Source: an uncultured Planktomarina sp.
GTDB taxonomy: Bacteria; Pseudomonadota; Alphaproteobacteria; Rhodobacterales; Rhodobacteraceae
Direction: 5' to 3'
Assembly: GCA_905182425.1 (NCBI GenBank)
Contig: CAJJBP010000007.1
Coordinates: forward strand, 62,001-126,000
Length of the DNA stretch: 64,000 nucleotides
Part shown: in pieces, positions 56,541-64,000 of the stretch
Numbering within the stretch: position 1 is the first letter of the stretch
Layout: the number at the start of each line of letters is the position of its first letter
The notes under the pieces: model-generated
The model's database searches: none
Seen by the model: the letters and a program-made list of their open reading frames with translations, nothing else
Told to the model about the DNA's origin: nothing
Made by a program: the position numbers and the translations under genes

Positions 56541-57533
56541 TTAAAAGAGTCCAAGGTCGTCCAAAAATATGTCGATCTTGGACCAATCAGAAATCTCCAA
56601 ACGCACGGGTAAAGCCAAAACTTGCTTCCTATATTCCATAGGTAAACGCGCAGCATCTTTTTCGGTACATACCATTTGAGCATTCATTTTAGCCGCCTTA
56701 GAAGCCAGCCTCTTCATCAATGCAGGAGAAAGAGGTTCATGATCTGATAGCGCTTCATGACCTCGGATGTTAGCACCCAACCGCTTTAAGGTAGTGAAAA
56801 AATTAAGAGGGTGTGCAATTCCAGCAAACGCGAAGACATCCAAACCCTCCCAATGCATACCTGTATGCAATGGCTTAATCTCACCCGTTACATGCGTCTC
56901 GTCAAAAGTTTTCGTGAGTTGTGATTGGAATATTTTTTGACTGTCCTCTGGTCCAATAGATAGAAAAATATCTGATCTCTTTAATCCGCCATTGACCGGT
57001 TCACGTAACGGTCCTGCAGGAATACAGAACCCATTTCCAAAGCCCAGCGCCGCGTTCACCACAACAATCGAAAGGTCTTTATGTATTAATGGACTTTGAA
57101 ATCCATCATCCATTAGGATCACATCAGGAACCTGTTCTTCCGCTAATTTTAACGCGGCCCTACGGTCCCTAGCAACCACCACCGCACAAAAGGCAGAAAT
57201 TAAAAGTGGCTCGTCGCCAACTTGTTTGGCTGTGTGTTGCATGGGATTAACCAGAACCGGGCCAGTTTCCAAGCCTCTGTATCCACGAGAAATCACCACA
57301 ATAGTGTGGCCACGAGCTTGTAACCTTTCTACCAGCGCAATTGTGGTAGGGGTTTTTCCAGTACCGCCTACATTAATATTTCCCACACAAATTACAGGGC
57401 ACTTTGCCCTAAGAGTACCTTTAAGTTTCTTCAACCTGAAGGCTGTTGCCACTCCATAAAGAACACCCAGCGGCCAAAGTACATAGGATAATAGCCCTCG
57501 TTTTTGATACCAAAAGTTTGGGGATTTTATCAT
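56541..57533 (-). CDS. lpxK: Tetraacyldisaccharide 4'-kinase
   Basis: 330-residue inner-membrane-associated kinase that phosphorylates lipid A disaccharide at the 4' position. An N-terminal hydrophobic stretch (about 15-32) precedes the P-loop 'VGNINVGGTGKTPTT' (50-64; K60). 'VISRGYRG', 'DEPLLIS', 'DDGFQSPLIHKDLS' and 'FAGIAHPLNFF' are the other family motifs. Normal length. It follows the WaaA-like gene by 5 nt, one operon for lipid A-Kdo assembly. Confidence 0.96.
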   Translation of the reverse strand: MIKSPNFWYQKRGLLSYVLWPLGVLYGVATAFRLKKLKGTLRAKCPVICVGNINVGGTGKTPTTIALVERLQARGHTIVVISRGYRGLETGPVLVNPMQHTAKQVGDEPLLISAFCAVVVARDRRAALKLAEEQVPDVILMDDGFQSPLIHKDLSIVVVNAALGFGNGFCIPAGPLREPVNGGLKRSDIFLSIGPEDSQKIFQSQLTKTFDETHVTGEIKPLHTGMHWEGLDVFAFAGIAHPLNFFTTLKRLGANIRGHEALSDHEPLSPALMKRLASKAAKMNAQMVCTEKDAARLPMEYRKQVLALPVRLEISDWSKIDIFLDDLGLF

Positions 57534-57538
57534 CTTAC

Positions 57539-58666
57539 TTAATCTCCAAACCCAAGCTTTTGCAGTGAGACTTCAACAATCTGGTCTATAGCGCCGGCAC
57601 CTTCCGACACAACACCCCATCCATTAGACGCAAGCTCAGCACATTCATCGGGCGCCATCAGCTTGCCCATTACCTGCGCAAACATGGCCTCACTATCTAT
57701 CTGACGGGTGGCACCTTTGAGGCGCAGCCGTATGTATGAGTTACTAAAAGCGCTCAATACTGGACCATGAATTATCGCACTCCCAAGCGCCGCCGGAATC
57801 ATTGGGTTTGACACATTACCATCCGAAAAACTACCGCCCATATAAGATAGGGCTGCAAGGCGATACCACAGACCATCCTCAAAAACCTTGTCATCCGTTA
57901 AGAACACTTGTGTGGAAGCATCAGGCTCACCCTCTTCAAACCGTGTCGATACATTCAGTTTATAAGTCTCACACAGCGCTTTGACTTCATTTGGATCAGC
58001 ATTTGGAGTATCCAGAATTAACAACATCCGATGCGCACTGCGTTGTGCCAAAATGAAAGTTTCTAATACTAGCTCAAGTTCTTCCTCTGGAACCCCTTGC
58101 GCGAACCAAGTTGGGCGAGACATCAATACTTCAGCTATGTGGTCACGTTCAGTGTCATCACAATTTGGTGGAACGATACCCGCGTTTAGAGGGCCCAGAA
58201 CTGCCATACTCTTGCGAGGGAGCCCAAAACTACGTAGATTGGAGGCGTCTTCAGCCGTTTCGATCAATGCAAATGAAACAGACCGTACTGCCTGGCGAGC
58301 GGCAGTCTTTCGCCAAACCCAAGTTCGGCTGGGCAACATACCTATTTTTGCGTTCACTAAAACAACTGGAATTGAAAACCGGTTTATTAGTAAAAATAAC
58401 GGGCTGGAAATACTCTCATCAATCCAAAGGCACAGATCTGGTGAATATTTTGTTAAAAAATCGATACTTGATTGTGCCTCCGAGTCTTGAAGGATTTTTA
58501 TATCATTTGCCTCGGCTTCAGCCGTCAGCGGTGCTGTCAAAACATATGTAACAGACGATTCAATCAACTTTATTCGAGACACAACATCCCTCATCGCATC
58601 AATCGCTAGTTGCGATCCACCGTGTGCCCAAATAATTGGGCCATTTGAACGAAATCCAATACTCAT
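57539..58666 (-). CDS. WaaA-like Kdo transferase homologue lacking the SVGE motif
   Basis: 375-residue GT-B-type protein of the 3-deoxy-D-manno-octulosonic acid transferase group. 'GPIIWAHGGSQLAID' (about 9-23) corresponds to 'PLIW.HA.SVGE', but the SVGE motif with its catalytic Glu is replaced by SQLA. There is no N-terminal membrane helix as in usual WaaA (about 425 aa). 'ALIETAEDASNLRSFG', 'DTPNADPNEVKALCETY' and 'ALSYMGGSFSDG..NPMIPAALGSAIIHGP' resemble the WaaA C-terminal half (acceptor/CMP-Kdo region). Context with lpxK, CysQ and tldE is that of roseobacter lipid A clusters, so lipid A-Kdo function is probable but the catalytic mechanism is uncertain. Confidence 0.75.
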   Translation of the reverse strand: MSIGFRSNGPIIWAHGGSQLAIDAMRDVVSRIKLIESSVTYVLTAPLTAEAEANDIKILQDSEAQSSIDFLTKYSPDLCLWIDESISSPLFLLINRFSIPVVLVNAKIGMLPSRTWVWRKTAARQAVRSVSFALIETAEDASNLRSFGLPRKSMAVLGPLNAGIVPPNCDDTERDHIAEVLMSRPTWFAQGVPEEELELVLETFILAQRSAHRMLLILDTPNADPNEVKALCETYKLNVSTRFEEGEPDASTQVFLTDDKVFEDGLWYRLAALSYMGGSFSDGNVSNPMIPAALGSAIIHGPVLSAFSNSYIRLRLKGATRQIDSEAMFAQVMGKLMAPDECAELASNGWGVVSEGAGAIDQIVEVSLQKLGFGD

Positions 58667-58714
58667 TTCTAGTATCTAGGAATCCTTTTTAATCAACGAA
58701 CTCAAATGAGAGCC

Positions 58715-59482
58715 TTATAACAGACCCATCATCAAACCACGGTGAACATCTGCGTTGCTTGCGACTATCCCATTTAACTGCGCTTTAAGCGAGTTAAACT
58801 GTAGTTTTGATCCTGTACGATCAGTCACCAAGCCTCCTGCCTCTGACACAATCAAGCATCCCGCAGCAACATCCCACTCCCAGGTAGGACGCAATGTCAG
58901 CATTCCATCAAATTTACCCTGCGCGACGAGACATAAACGATAGGCTAAAGAAGATTTAAAGCTGCGAATAATATCAGGAAGGCCACCTGGCCAAAATTCT
59001 TCCTGGAAGTTTTGTTTGGTTGCAAGAATATCAGCACCTTTTACGTCATCGCGCACAGCTACTTGAAGACGTTTACCATTTACAAATGCCCCACCACCCA
59101 ATGTAGCTGTGAATATCAAATCCAACACAGGCATAAAAACAGTAGCAGTAATAATTTGACCGTTGCGCGCTATTGCTAGCGAGTGCCCCCAGTTGGTCGC
59201 CCCCTCAATAAACGCTCGCGTTCCATCGATTGGGTCAACAATAAAAACATGTTCAGTCGTCCGGCGCAGATAATTGTCTTCAGTTTCCTCAGAGAGCCAG
59301 CCATATGATGGACGCGACATTTTAAGTGTTTTTAAAAGCATATCATTCACCGCGAGGTCAGCCTCGGTTACTGGGCCCGCCGTACCACCCTTGTCCCAAA
59401 CTTGGGGATCACTTTTAAAATAGTTCATCGCAATCACCCCCGCTAAACGAGCAGCCTTTGTCAGAACTTCTAAGTCACGCAC
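58715..59482 (-). CDS. 3'(2'),5'-bisphosphate nucleotidase / inositol-phosphatase family protein (CysQ-like)
   Basis: 255 residues if started at GTG 59482, which overlaps the last codons of tldE (an in-frame TTG at 59488 is possible). Metal-dependent phosphatase of the CysQ/IMPase superfamily: 'LSEETEDN' (metal-binding Glu), 'DPIDGTRAFIEG' (the DPIDGT signature) and 'WEWDVAAGCLIVSEAGG' (second signature). CysQ hydrolyses PAP in sulfur metabolism; IMPases act on inositol phosphates, and the two cannot be separated by eye. It is encoded between tldE and the WaaA-like gene. Confidence 0.88.
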   Translation of the reverse strand: MRDLEVLTKAARLAGVIAMNYFKSDPQVWDKGGTAGPVTEADLAVNDMLLKTLKMSRPSYGWLSEETEDNYLRRTTEHVFIVDPIDGTRAFIEGATNWGHSLAIARNGQIITATVFMPVLDLIFTATLGGGAFVNGKRLQVAVRDDVKGADILATKQNFQEEFWPGGLPDIIRSFKSSLAYRLCLVAQGKFDGMLTLRPTWEWDVAAGCLIVSEAGGLVTDRTGSKLQFNSLKAQLNGIVASNADVHRGLMMGLL

Positions 59483-60821
59483 CTGCAACGGCCATATTCG
59501 GCACAAGTAAAGATGGGATAACCCGAGACAGATGCGCCTTACCATCATTTGCAGGAACAATTTTTAACAACATCTCTCGCAGGTTTCCCGCTATTGTGCA
59601 TTCATTCACCGGATAAGCGATCTCACCATTTTCAACCCAAAACCCAGAAGCACCACGAGAATAATCCCCCGTTGTGCCATTTATTGAAGATCCAATGAGT
59701 GAAGTCAGAAGCAGACCCGTCCCCATATCTCGGATTAAATCCTCTCGTGATTGATTGCCTGGAGTGAGCTCAAGGTTACCCACTCCGGGAGAGGGTGGGC
59801 TAGACGTGCCACGCATGGCAGACGCTGTACTTTTGAGTCCAAGCTGGGCAGCCGTTGACAAATCTAAAGTCCATTGCTGCAAAACACCATCGGTCACAAT
59901 ATTGCGTGGGGCAACAACAAGGCCCTCAGCATCAAAGGGTCGAGAACCGCCTGTGCGCGGACGCATTGGGTTTTCAATTAAAGATATGCCCTGAGGCAAT
60001 ACCGCTGTTTGCATCGCGTCTTGAAGCCAACTAGCTCCTCGAGCGATTGAAACACCATTTGTAGCAGATAACATGTGTCCAATTAGCCCACTCGAAATTC
60101 GCTCATCATATAGAACTGGAAAAATACCTGTTGGTGGCTTACGCGCTCCTTGTAGTTTGATCGCGCGTTCACCAGCACTTCGTCCAACATCTGCAGCAGT
60201 GCGTAAATCAGCACGAAAAATGCGCGAATCACCATCATAATCTCGCTCCATCTCTGAACCTGTCCCTGAGATTGCAACGCATGAAAATCCATGATTCGTA
60301 CGCACATATCCACCACTAAATCCATTAGACATTGCTAAATGGATATTGCTGGATCCGTAACCTGCAGCTGCAGATTGGCATTGCTCCACACCAGACACAT
60401 TCAAAGCTGATGCTTCGGCCTCAATGGCAGTTTTCAATAACTCTTCAGCGCTAGGTTCCTGACTTGGATCACTAAGCTGGAGCGCTTCTACATCCCAATC
60501 ATGGCTCAATTCATCTGATGAAGCCTGACGAATATTGGCGTCATCAGGCGCATGACGCGCCATCTCAAATGCGCGCATAGCCATCTGTGAAATTGTATCG
60601 GCGCTTGTATCAGAGGCCGAAACACAGGCTTGCCCAGCTCCAACAAAAACCCGAAGGCCAATATCCACACCTTCTGAGCGTTCAGCCTGCTCTAACTTAC
60701 CAACCCGCACTTCGATAGAGTGTGAGATACTATTTATAGCCATCGCATCGGCTGCATCAGCACCTACTCGTTTGGCAGCATCTAATAGCTCTTGGCCAAG
60801 ATCATTGAGAGATCGCGACAT
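59475..60821 (-). CDS. tldE: TldE/PmbA metallopeptidase subunit
   Basis: 448-residue member of the TldD/PmbA family, whose TldD-TldE heterodimers cleave unfolded peptides (microcin B17 maturation, CcdA degradation). 'LDAAKRVGADAADAMAINSISHSIEVRVGKLE' at the N-terminus is the family opening, and 'GIFPVLYDERISSGLIGHMLSATNG' and 'SRGASGFWVENGEIAYPVNECTIAGNL' (quoted as pieces) identify PmbA/TldE. The HExxxH zinc site belongs to TldD, which is not in this window. First gene of the tldE-cysQ-waaA-lpxK group. Confidence 0.93.
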   Translation of the reverse strand: MSRSLNDLGQELLDAAKRVGADAADAMAINSISHSIEVRVGKLEQAERSEGVDIGLRVFVGAGQACVSASDTSADTISQMAMRAFEMARHAPDDANIRQASSDELSHDWDVEALQLSDPSQEPSAEELLKTAIEAEASALNVSGVEQCQSAAAGYGSSNIHLAMSNGFSGGYVRTNHGFSCVAISGTGSEMERDYDGDSRIFRADLRTAADVGRSAGERAIKLQGARKPPTGIFPVLYDERISSGLIGHMLSATNGVSIARGASWLQDAMQTAVLPQGISLIENPMRPRTGGSRPFDAEGLVVAPRNIVTDGVLQQWTLDLSTAAQLGLKSTASAMRGTSSPPSPGVGNLELTPGNQSREDLIRDMGTGLLLTSLIGSSINGTTGDYSRGASGFWVENGEIAYPVNECTIAGNLREMLLKIVPANDGKAHLSRVIPSLLVPNMAVAGA

Positions 60822-60908
60822 AAGGTATCCTTTTTTCTAGTTAGCTAAACAGCAATCAGCCACCCTACAAGCGAGAGCGGCTTATCAAGCTATAAGTTTG
60901 ACAAAAGA

Positions 60909-62414
60909 TTAACGCAAACGCTGTCCGTTCGCAGTAATCTGTCCATCTTCGGTTATTTCCCAACGAGAACTTAATTTGTCAGCAACAGACGGGTCTGGCT
61001 TTGCAAACAGCATCAACATCATGCGAGCTTGCATTGCATAATCTTGGGTCAAAATACCCATATTTATTAAAGTATCAATAAAGGTGTTGCCACCTATTAG
61101 CTGTACTTCAGCAGAACCTCTCGGCCTAGGGATACCTGGAATTGTTATTAAATCATCATTATCAAAAACGAACGAACCATCTCCCGTCACCTCAAGACCG
61201 ACACCTTGAATATCTAACTCATCCAAGCTGATGCTTTTAATTTGGCCTGGAATATCGGCACGTGAAAGCTCTTGGGCTTGCTTTGGATCAAGTGCGTTAA
61301 AAAACAAGTTGCCGACCCCTGATAATTTGAGTGCTAAAGTGGCAGGCGTACGGGGAAGTTTTTCCTCGGGATCAAACATATCCCAAAGTTCGTTATTCAC
61401 ATAGAGATCACGCAAGCCTACGCTAAGTTCAAAATTACCCTCCTTTTTACTCAATGGCATTTTTATCCCAAAGTCAGTCTGAGCGCTCACAGCAACCGGA
61501 AACGGGAGTTGATCTGGGACCAGTAAAGAAAGTTCAAGATCAGTCGCTTTGGTTCGGTATTCAAAAGTATCCTTATTGACAATAAAGTCTTGGGAACCAC
61601 CTCCAACCCCCATCTTAAAATCAATCGCGTTATCCTCTATATTAGTCTCAAGATCCAAAACTGTATTGCCGTAAGAAAATTTTAAATCGAACTCCATATC
61701 TTCATGAAACGGTTGTTCGGGGTTCAGCTCGCTTAAATTACTTGGTAAGCTAATTTCATAGGCTGCTTCAATACCAGACGTGGACATACTTAGGTTAATG
61801 CCCTCACCAGATTCCGGATTGTAAGATGTTAAGTTTCCAACAATACTTCCCAACTCTAAATTGGAAACAAGGCCTATAATATCTCCAGCATCCAAAGTGC
61901 GGTGCGTACCTTTAAGATCCCTAATTGTAAGCACAGCAGAAGCCATTATTTTCTCTTTTGAGTTATCAAAATCAACAATTGAAACCTCTATTTTCGGACT
62001 ATCTACTGTATAGATTAAATCTTTTGGCGTACCATCAACACCATAGCGAAAATCACCAAGATCTAGTTCCATATCAATGTTTATAAATTCTTCAGAAGAG
62101 CCGGTGCTTAGGCTTATAGGAATAACTTCAGGATAGATCAATTCGACCGACCCATCACCTACTTCCTGAATTTCTATTGCTGCAATTCCGGCAGTTACTA
62201 TAATATTATCATCATCATAAACAATTCTAATATCTTTTGCGACCAATCTATCCCCAAAACTTTCTACCACTCCAAAGGTCACAGCTGTGCTTGGATCCAT
62301 AAGCATCCACTTCTTTGTATCTGCCCAAACCTCTTCCACTGAAATATCCGAAAAAGCAGGTGCGGAAAGGCTAGAAAAGCCCAAACAAACTACACCAATA
62401 AATTTATTTTTCAT
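60909..62414 (-). CDS. DUF2125-like exported protein
   Basis: 501 residues from ATG 62414 (AAGGA 11 nt upstream, and a signal peptide MKNKFIGVVCLGFSSLSAPA). After cleavage near FSDIS the protein is a repetitive beta-rich chain with alternating 'DLELGSIVG', 'LDLETNIEDN', 'IKMPLSKKEGNFELSVGL' and 'LDELDIQGVGLEVTGDG' elements, as in DUF2125 proteins of Rhodobacteraceae, thought to be periplasmic or outer-membrane-linked. No catalytic motif is visible. The role is unknown. It is separated from tldE by 87 nt and from the enoyl-CoA-hydratase-like gene, on the other strand, by 139 nt. Confidence 0.75.
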   Translation of the reverse strand: MKNKFIGVVCLGFSSLSAPAFSDISVEEVWADTKKWMLMDPSTAVTFGVVESFGDRLVAKDIRIVYDDDNIIVTAGIAAIEIQEVGDGSVELIYPEVIPISLSTGSSEEFINIDMELDLGDFRYGVDGTPKDLIYTVDSPKIEVSIVDFDNSKEKIMASAVLTIRDLKGTHRTLDAGDIIGLVSNLELGSIVGNLTSYNPESGEGINLSMSTSGIEAAYEISLPSNLSELNPEQPFHEDMEFDLKFSYGNTVLDLETNIEDNAIDFKMGVGGGSQDFIVNKDTFEYRTKATDLELSLLVPDQLPFPVAVSAQTDFGIKMPLSKKEGNFELSVGLRDLYVNNELWDMFDPEEKLPRTPATLALKLSGVGNLFFNALDPKQAQELSRADIPGQIKSISLDELDIQGVGLEVTGDGSFVFDNDDLITIPGIPRPRGSAEVQLIGGNTFIDTLINMGILTQDYAMQARMMLMLFAKPDPSVADKLSSRWEITEDGQITANGQRLR

Positions 62415-62553
62415 AAATATATTCCTTTTTAAATACCCTGCACAAAAGATACGTCTCTTGTTTGTGAAACTTCTATTGTTAATAGTCAGACAGGCAAGAG
62501 TAATGTTCAAGTGATACCACTTTATATCAACGCAAGACGGATAAATTAAAATA

Positions 62554-63162
62554 ATGATTAAAGTTCAGCAACAAGACAAAACTACACTCATCACACTTAA
62601 TCGACCAGAGAAGGCAAACGCCTTAACCGAACAAATGCTACAAGATTTGTGCAATGCTGTTGATACAGCAGAAGGGCAGCATGGACTAATCTTAACGGGG
62701 AGTGGAACGGTTTTCAGCGCCGGCGCTGATCTAGAAGCCGCCAGAAACGGCCTCGCACTGTCAACTCTTTGGGAAGAATTGTCATTTAAGGTTGCACAAT
62801 TCAAAGGTATGTCGATTGCAGCGCTAAACGGGACGGTTGCTGGAGGTGCAAATGGCATGGCAATTGCGTGCGATATTAGACTTGTAGCCCCACATGCTAA
62901 ATTTTTCTATCCTGTTATGAAATTAGGAATTTTGCCACAAGCTTCTGACCCAATTAGGATGCAAAGGTTAATTGGGCCCGCAAAAGCAAAGTTGTTGATT
63001 ATGGCGGGGGAGAAAATTTCAGCTTCTACAGCACTAGATTGGGGTTTGGTTGATTATATTGTAGAGCCGGAAGCCCTCATTGAAGAAGCCTTCGACTTAC
63101 TTTCAGACTGCATTCATGCCGATTTTGAACACATCGACACAATCAGCAAGATGTTTAAGTAA
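62554..63162 (+). CDS. Enoyl-CoA hydratase/isomerase-like protein (crotonase fold), catalytic residues replaced
   Basis: 202-residue crotonase-superfamily protein; canonical enoyl-CoA hydratases are about 260. The fold is clear ('LNRPEKANALTEQML', oxyanion 'FSAGADLEAARNG', 'IAALNGTVAGGANGMAIACDIRLVA', 'AKFFYPVMKLGILPQAS'). The two hydratase glutamates are replaced: 'GGG.E' reads 'GGANG' and the 'PE' of 'QPEIKLG' reads 'PVM'. The C-terminal domain is short. It is therefore unlikely to hydrate enoyl-CoA; another crotonase chemistry or a loss of function are the options. A terminator-like hairpin follows at 63174. Confidence 0.8.
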   Translation: MIKVQQQDKTTLITLNRPEKANALTEQMLQDLCNAVDTAEGQHGLILTGSGTVFSAGADLEAARNGLALSTLWEELSFKVAQFKGMSIAALNGTVAGGANGMAIACDIRLVAPHAKFFYPVMKLGILPQASDPIRMQRLIGPAKAKLLIMAGEKISASTALDWGLVDYIVEPEALIEEAFDLLSDCIHADFEHIDTISKMFK

Positions 63163-63173
63163 ATCTTAAGGTA

Positions 63174-63215
63174 AGTACTAAGAGCTGATTTAGTGCTGAA
63201 ATTTTATTTTTTCAC
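63174..63215 (+). terminator. Rho-independent terminator after the crotonase-like gene
   Basis: AGTACTAA (63174-63181) and TTAGTGCT (63190-63197) pair as an 8-bp stem (one G-U) with an 8-nt loop and are followed by a T-rich run. It sits 11 nt after the stop codon. Confidence 0.65.
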
Positions 63216-63366
63216 CTGAAACTTAGGGTCATAGCAAACTACCCATGTCTCACTGCAGACCAGATACATTAATTTTGATAATATATATCCCAACCACAAT
63301 ATGTTAGAATACAATTAAGTTAAAAAACTCTCTAGCCAGTTTCGATAATCACAAAGGAGCAATCCC

Positions 63367-64000
63367 ATCTTAAATTTTGATGCAGTCGTCGTAGGTTCGG
63401 GTCCATCCGGGCTAATGGCCGCTCAACAACTGTCTGAAGCAGGTCACAAGGTTGCTATTACCGAAGCAATGCCGTCGCCAGGGCGCAAGTTTTTGATGGC
63501 TGGTAAAACTGGGCTGAACCTCACTAAAAACGAAGCGGCTGATGTTTTTTTAAATCAATTCGACACACCGATACAATTGCGCCCCATGCTCGATGCATTT
63601 GGTCCAAAAGAGGTTTCGAATTTTGCTCTCGGGCATGGTCAAGACATTTTTACAGGCAGTACCGGGCGCGTCTTTCCAAAAAAGATGAAAGCCTCACCAC
63701 TTCTACGCGCTTGGGTGGAACACCTCAGTACGCTTGGGGTAACTTTCCTAAAGCGTTGCCGCTGGTCAGGACCACTAAATACAAACCATGTCCATAATTT
63801 TGAAACGCAGGAGGGCACAGTTCAAATTTCAGCCCCTGTGATGGTTCTTGCCCTCGGTGGTAGCAGTTGGTCGAAGCTGGGGTCTGATGGCGCTTGGAGT
63901 ACTTTATTCGCTACGGCAGGGATTTCCATCACCCCTTTCACAGCGGCGAATGTGGGTATGCGCATTGCATGGTCAGAGCATATGGTGCCCCATTTTGGAC
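63367..64000 (+). CDS. HI0933-type NAD(P)/FAD-dependent flavoprotein (partial; no standard start codon)
   Basis: Flavoprotein of the HI0933/YhiN family, cut by the right window edge; about 211 residues visible. The FAD dinucleotide motif 'VVVGSGPSGLMAAQ' begins directly at the N-terminus, followed by 'ITEAMPSPGRKFLMAGKTGLNLT' (about residues 31-53) and 'LALGGSSWSKLGSDG', both hallmarks of this family. The frame has no ATG, GTG or TTG before the motif: AGGAG (63355-63359) is followed after 7 nt by ATC (63367-63369). The next in-frame ATG lies inside the FAD motif. So ATC is either a rare start or a sequence error for ATG. Confidence 0.8.
   Translation, partial: MLNFDAVVVGSGPSGLMAAQQLSEAGHKVAITEAMPSPGRKFLMAGKTGLNLTKNEAADVFLNQFDTPIQLRPMLDAFGPKEVSNFALGHGQDIFTGSTGRVFPKKMKASPLLRAWVEHLSTLGVTFLKRCRWSGPLNTNHVHNFETQEGTVQISAPVMVLALGGSSWSKLGSDGAWSTLFATAGISITPFTAANVGMRIAWSEHMVPHFG

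Overview
The window is a compact stretch of an alphaproteobacterial chromosome, most likely a marine Rhodobacteraceae (roseobacter-group) bacterium with unusually low G+C and short gaps between genes. Support for this comes from a CcrM-type GANTC methylase, an SOS box of the GAAC-N7-GAAC type, cytochrome c2 and petABC, 5-aminolevulinate synthase (C4 route to haem), an XRE-cupin regulator with LysE exporters, two GcvT-fused dimethylglycine-type dehydrogenases, and a DUF2125-like protein. I see no rRNA, tRNA, CRISPR array, insertion sequence, prophage or integrase. It looks like ordinary core chromosome, not an island.

Layout. 1-3.5 kb (minus): a queuosine-precursor transporter (cut by the window edge) preceded by a probable preQ1-I riboswitch, then mepA, an MFS transporter and a thioesterase. 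3.6-9.3 kb: yggT, recQ, yaaA, idi (opposite strand), hemA and cycA. 9.4-17.1 kb: a thiolase, dnaE2 behind a perfect SOS box, an MltB-type transglycosylase and rnr. 17.2-22.3 kb: a PCu(A)C copper chaperone, chorismate synthase broken by one extra base, and a TPP riboswitch driving thiBPQ. 22.3-25.0 kb: the cytochrome bc1 operon petABC. 25.6-27.3 kb: a GST, a small membrane protein and a PAP2 protein. 27.4-35.7 kb: one long minus-strand array (XRE-cupin regulator, two LysE exporters, two FAD/GcvT demethylating dehydrogenases, a betaine-homocysteine-type methyltransferase, a flavin-reductase-like protein) that reads as a glycine-betaine/dimethylglycine/sarcosine demethylation operon.

35.7-48 kb: msrC, a second thiolase, a gamma-glutamyltransferase-like enzyme, hspQ, a lipoprotein transglycosylase, then amidase-aminotransferase-ftsK-lolA, a UbiH-type hydroxylase, and xth-ybbN-Lon-domain-Trm112. 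50.5-52 kb: a membrane-anchored winged-helix protein translated in overlap with a small exported protein, divergent from a cysteine-containing exported protein. 52.1-64 kb: rnhB, ccrM, mutY, a DUF721 protein, a DsbA-like protein, lpxK, a WaaA-like protein, a CysQ/IMPase, tldE, a DUF2125-like protein, an enoyl-CoA-hydratase-like protein, and the start of an HI0933-type flavoprotein.

Three genes (aroC, ccrM and the exported protein at 51.6 kb) are each restored by removing one base, and the last gene has ATC where a start codon is expected. Since aroC and ccrM are normally essential or nearly so, base-level sequence errors are the simplest reading, and they should be resolved before any biological claim. 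I found no clearly new defence or mobile system. The best leads are the preQ1 riboswitch, the membrane winged-helix pair, DnaE2 without its C-terminal domain or ImuAB, the catalytic-residue losses in the WaaA-like and crotonase-like proteins, and the idi/hemA-cycA arrangement that recalls the edge of a photosynthesis gene cluster.
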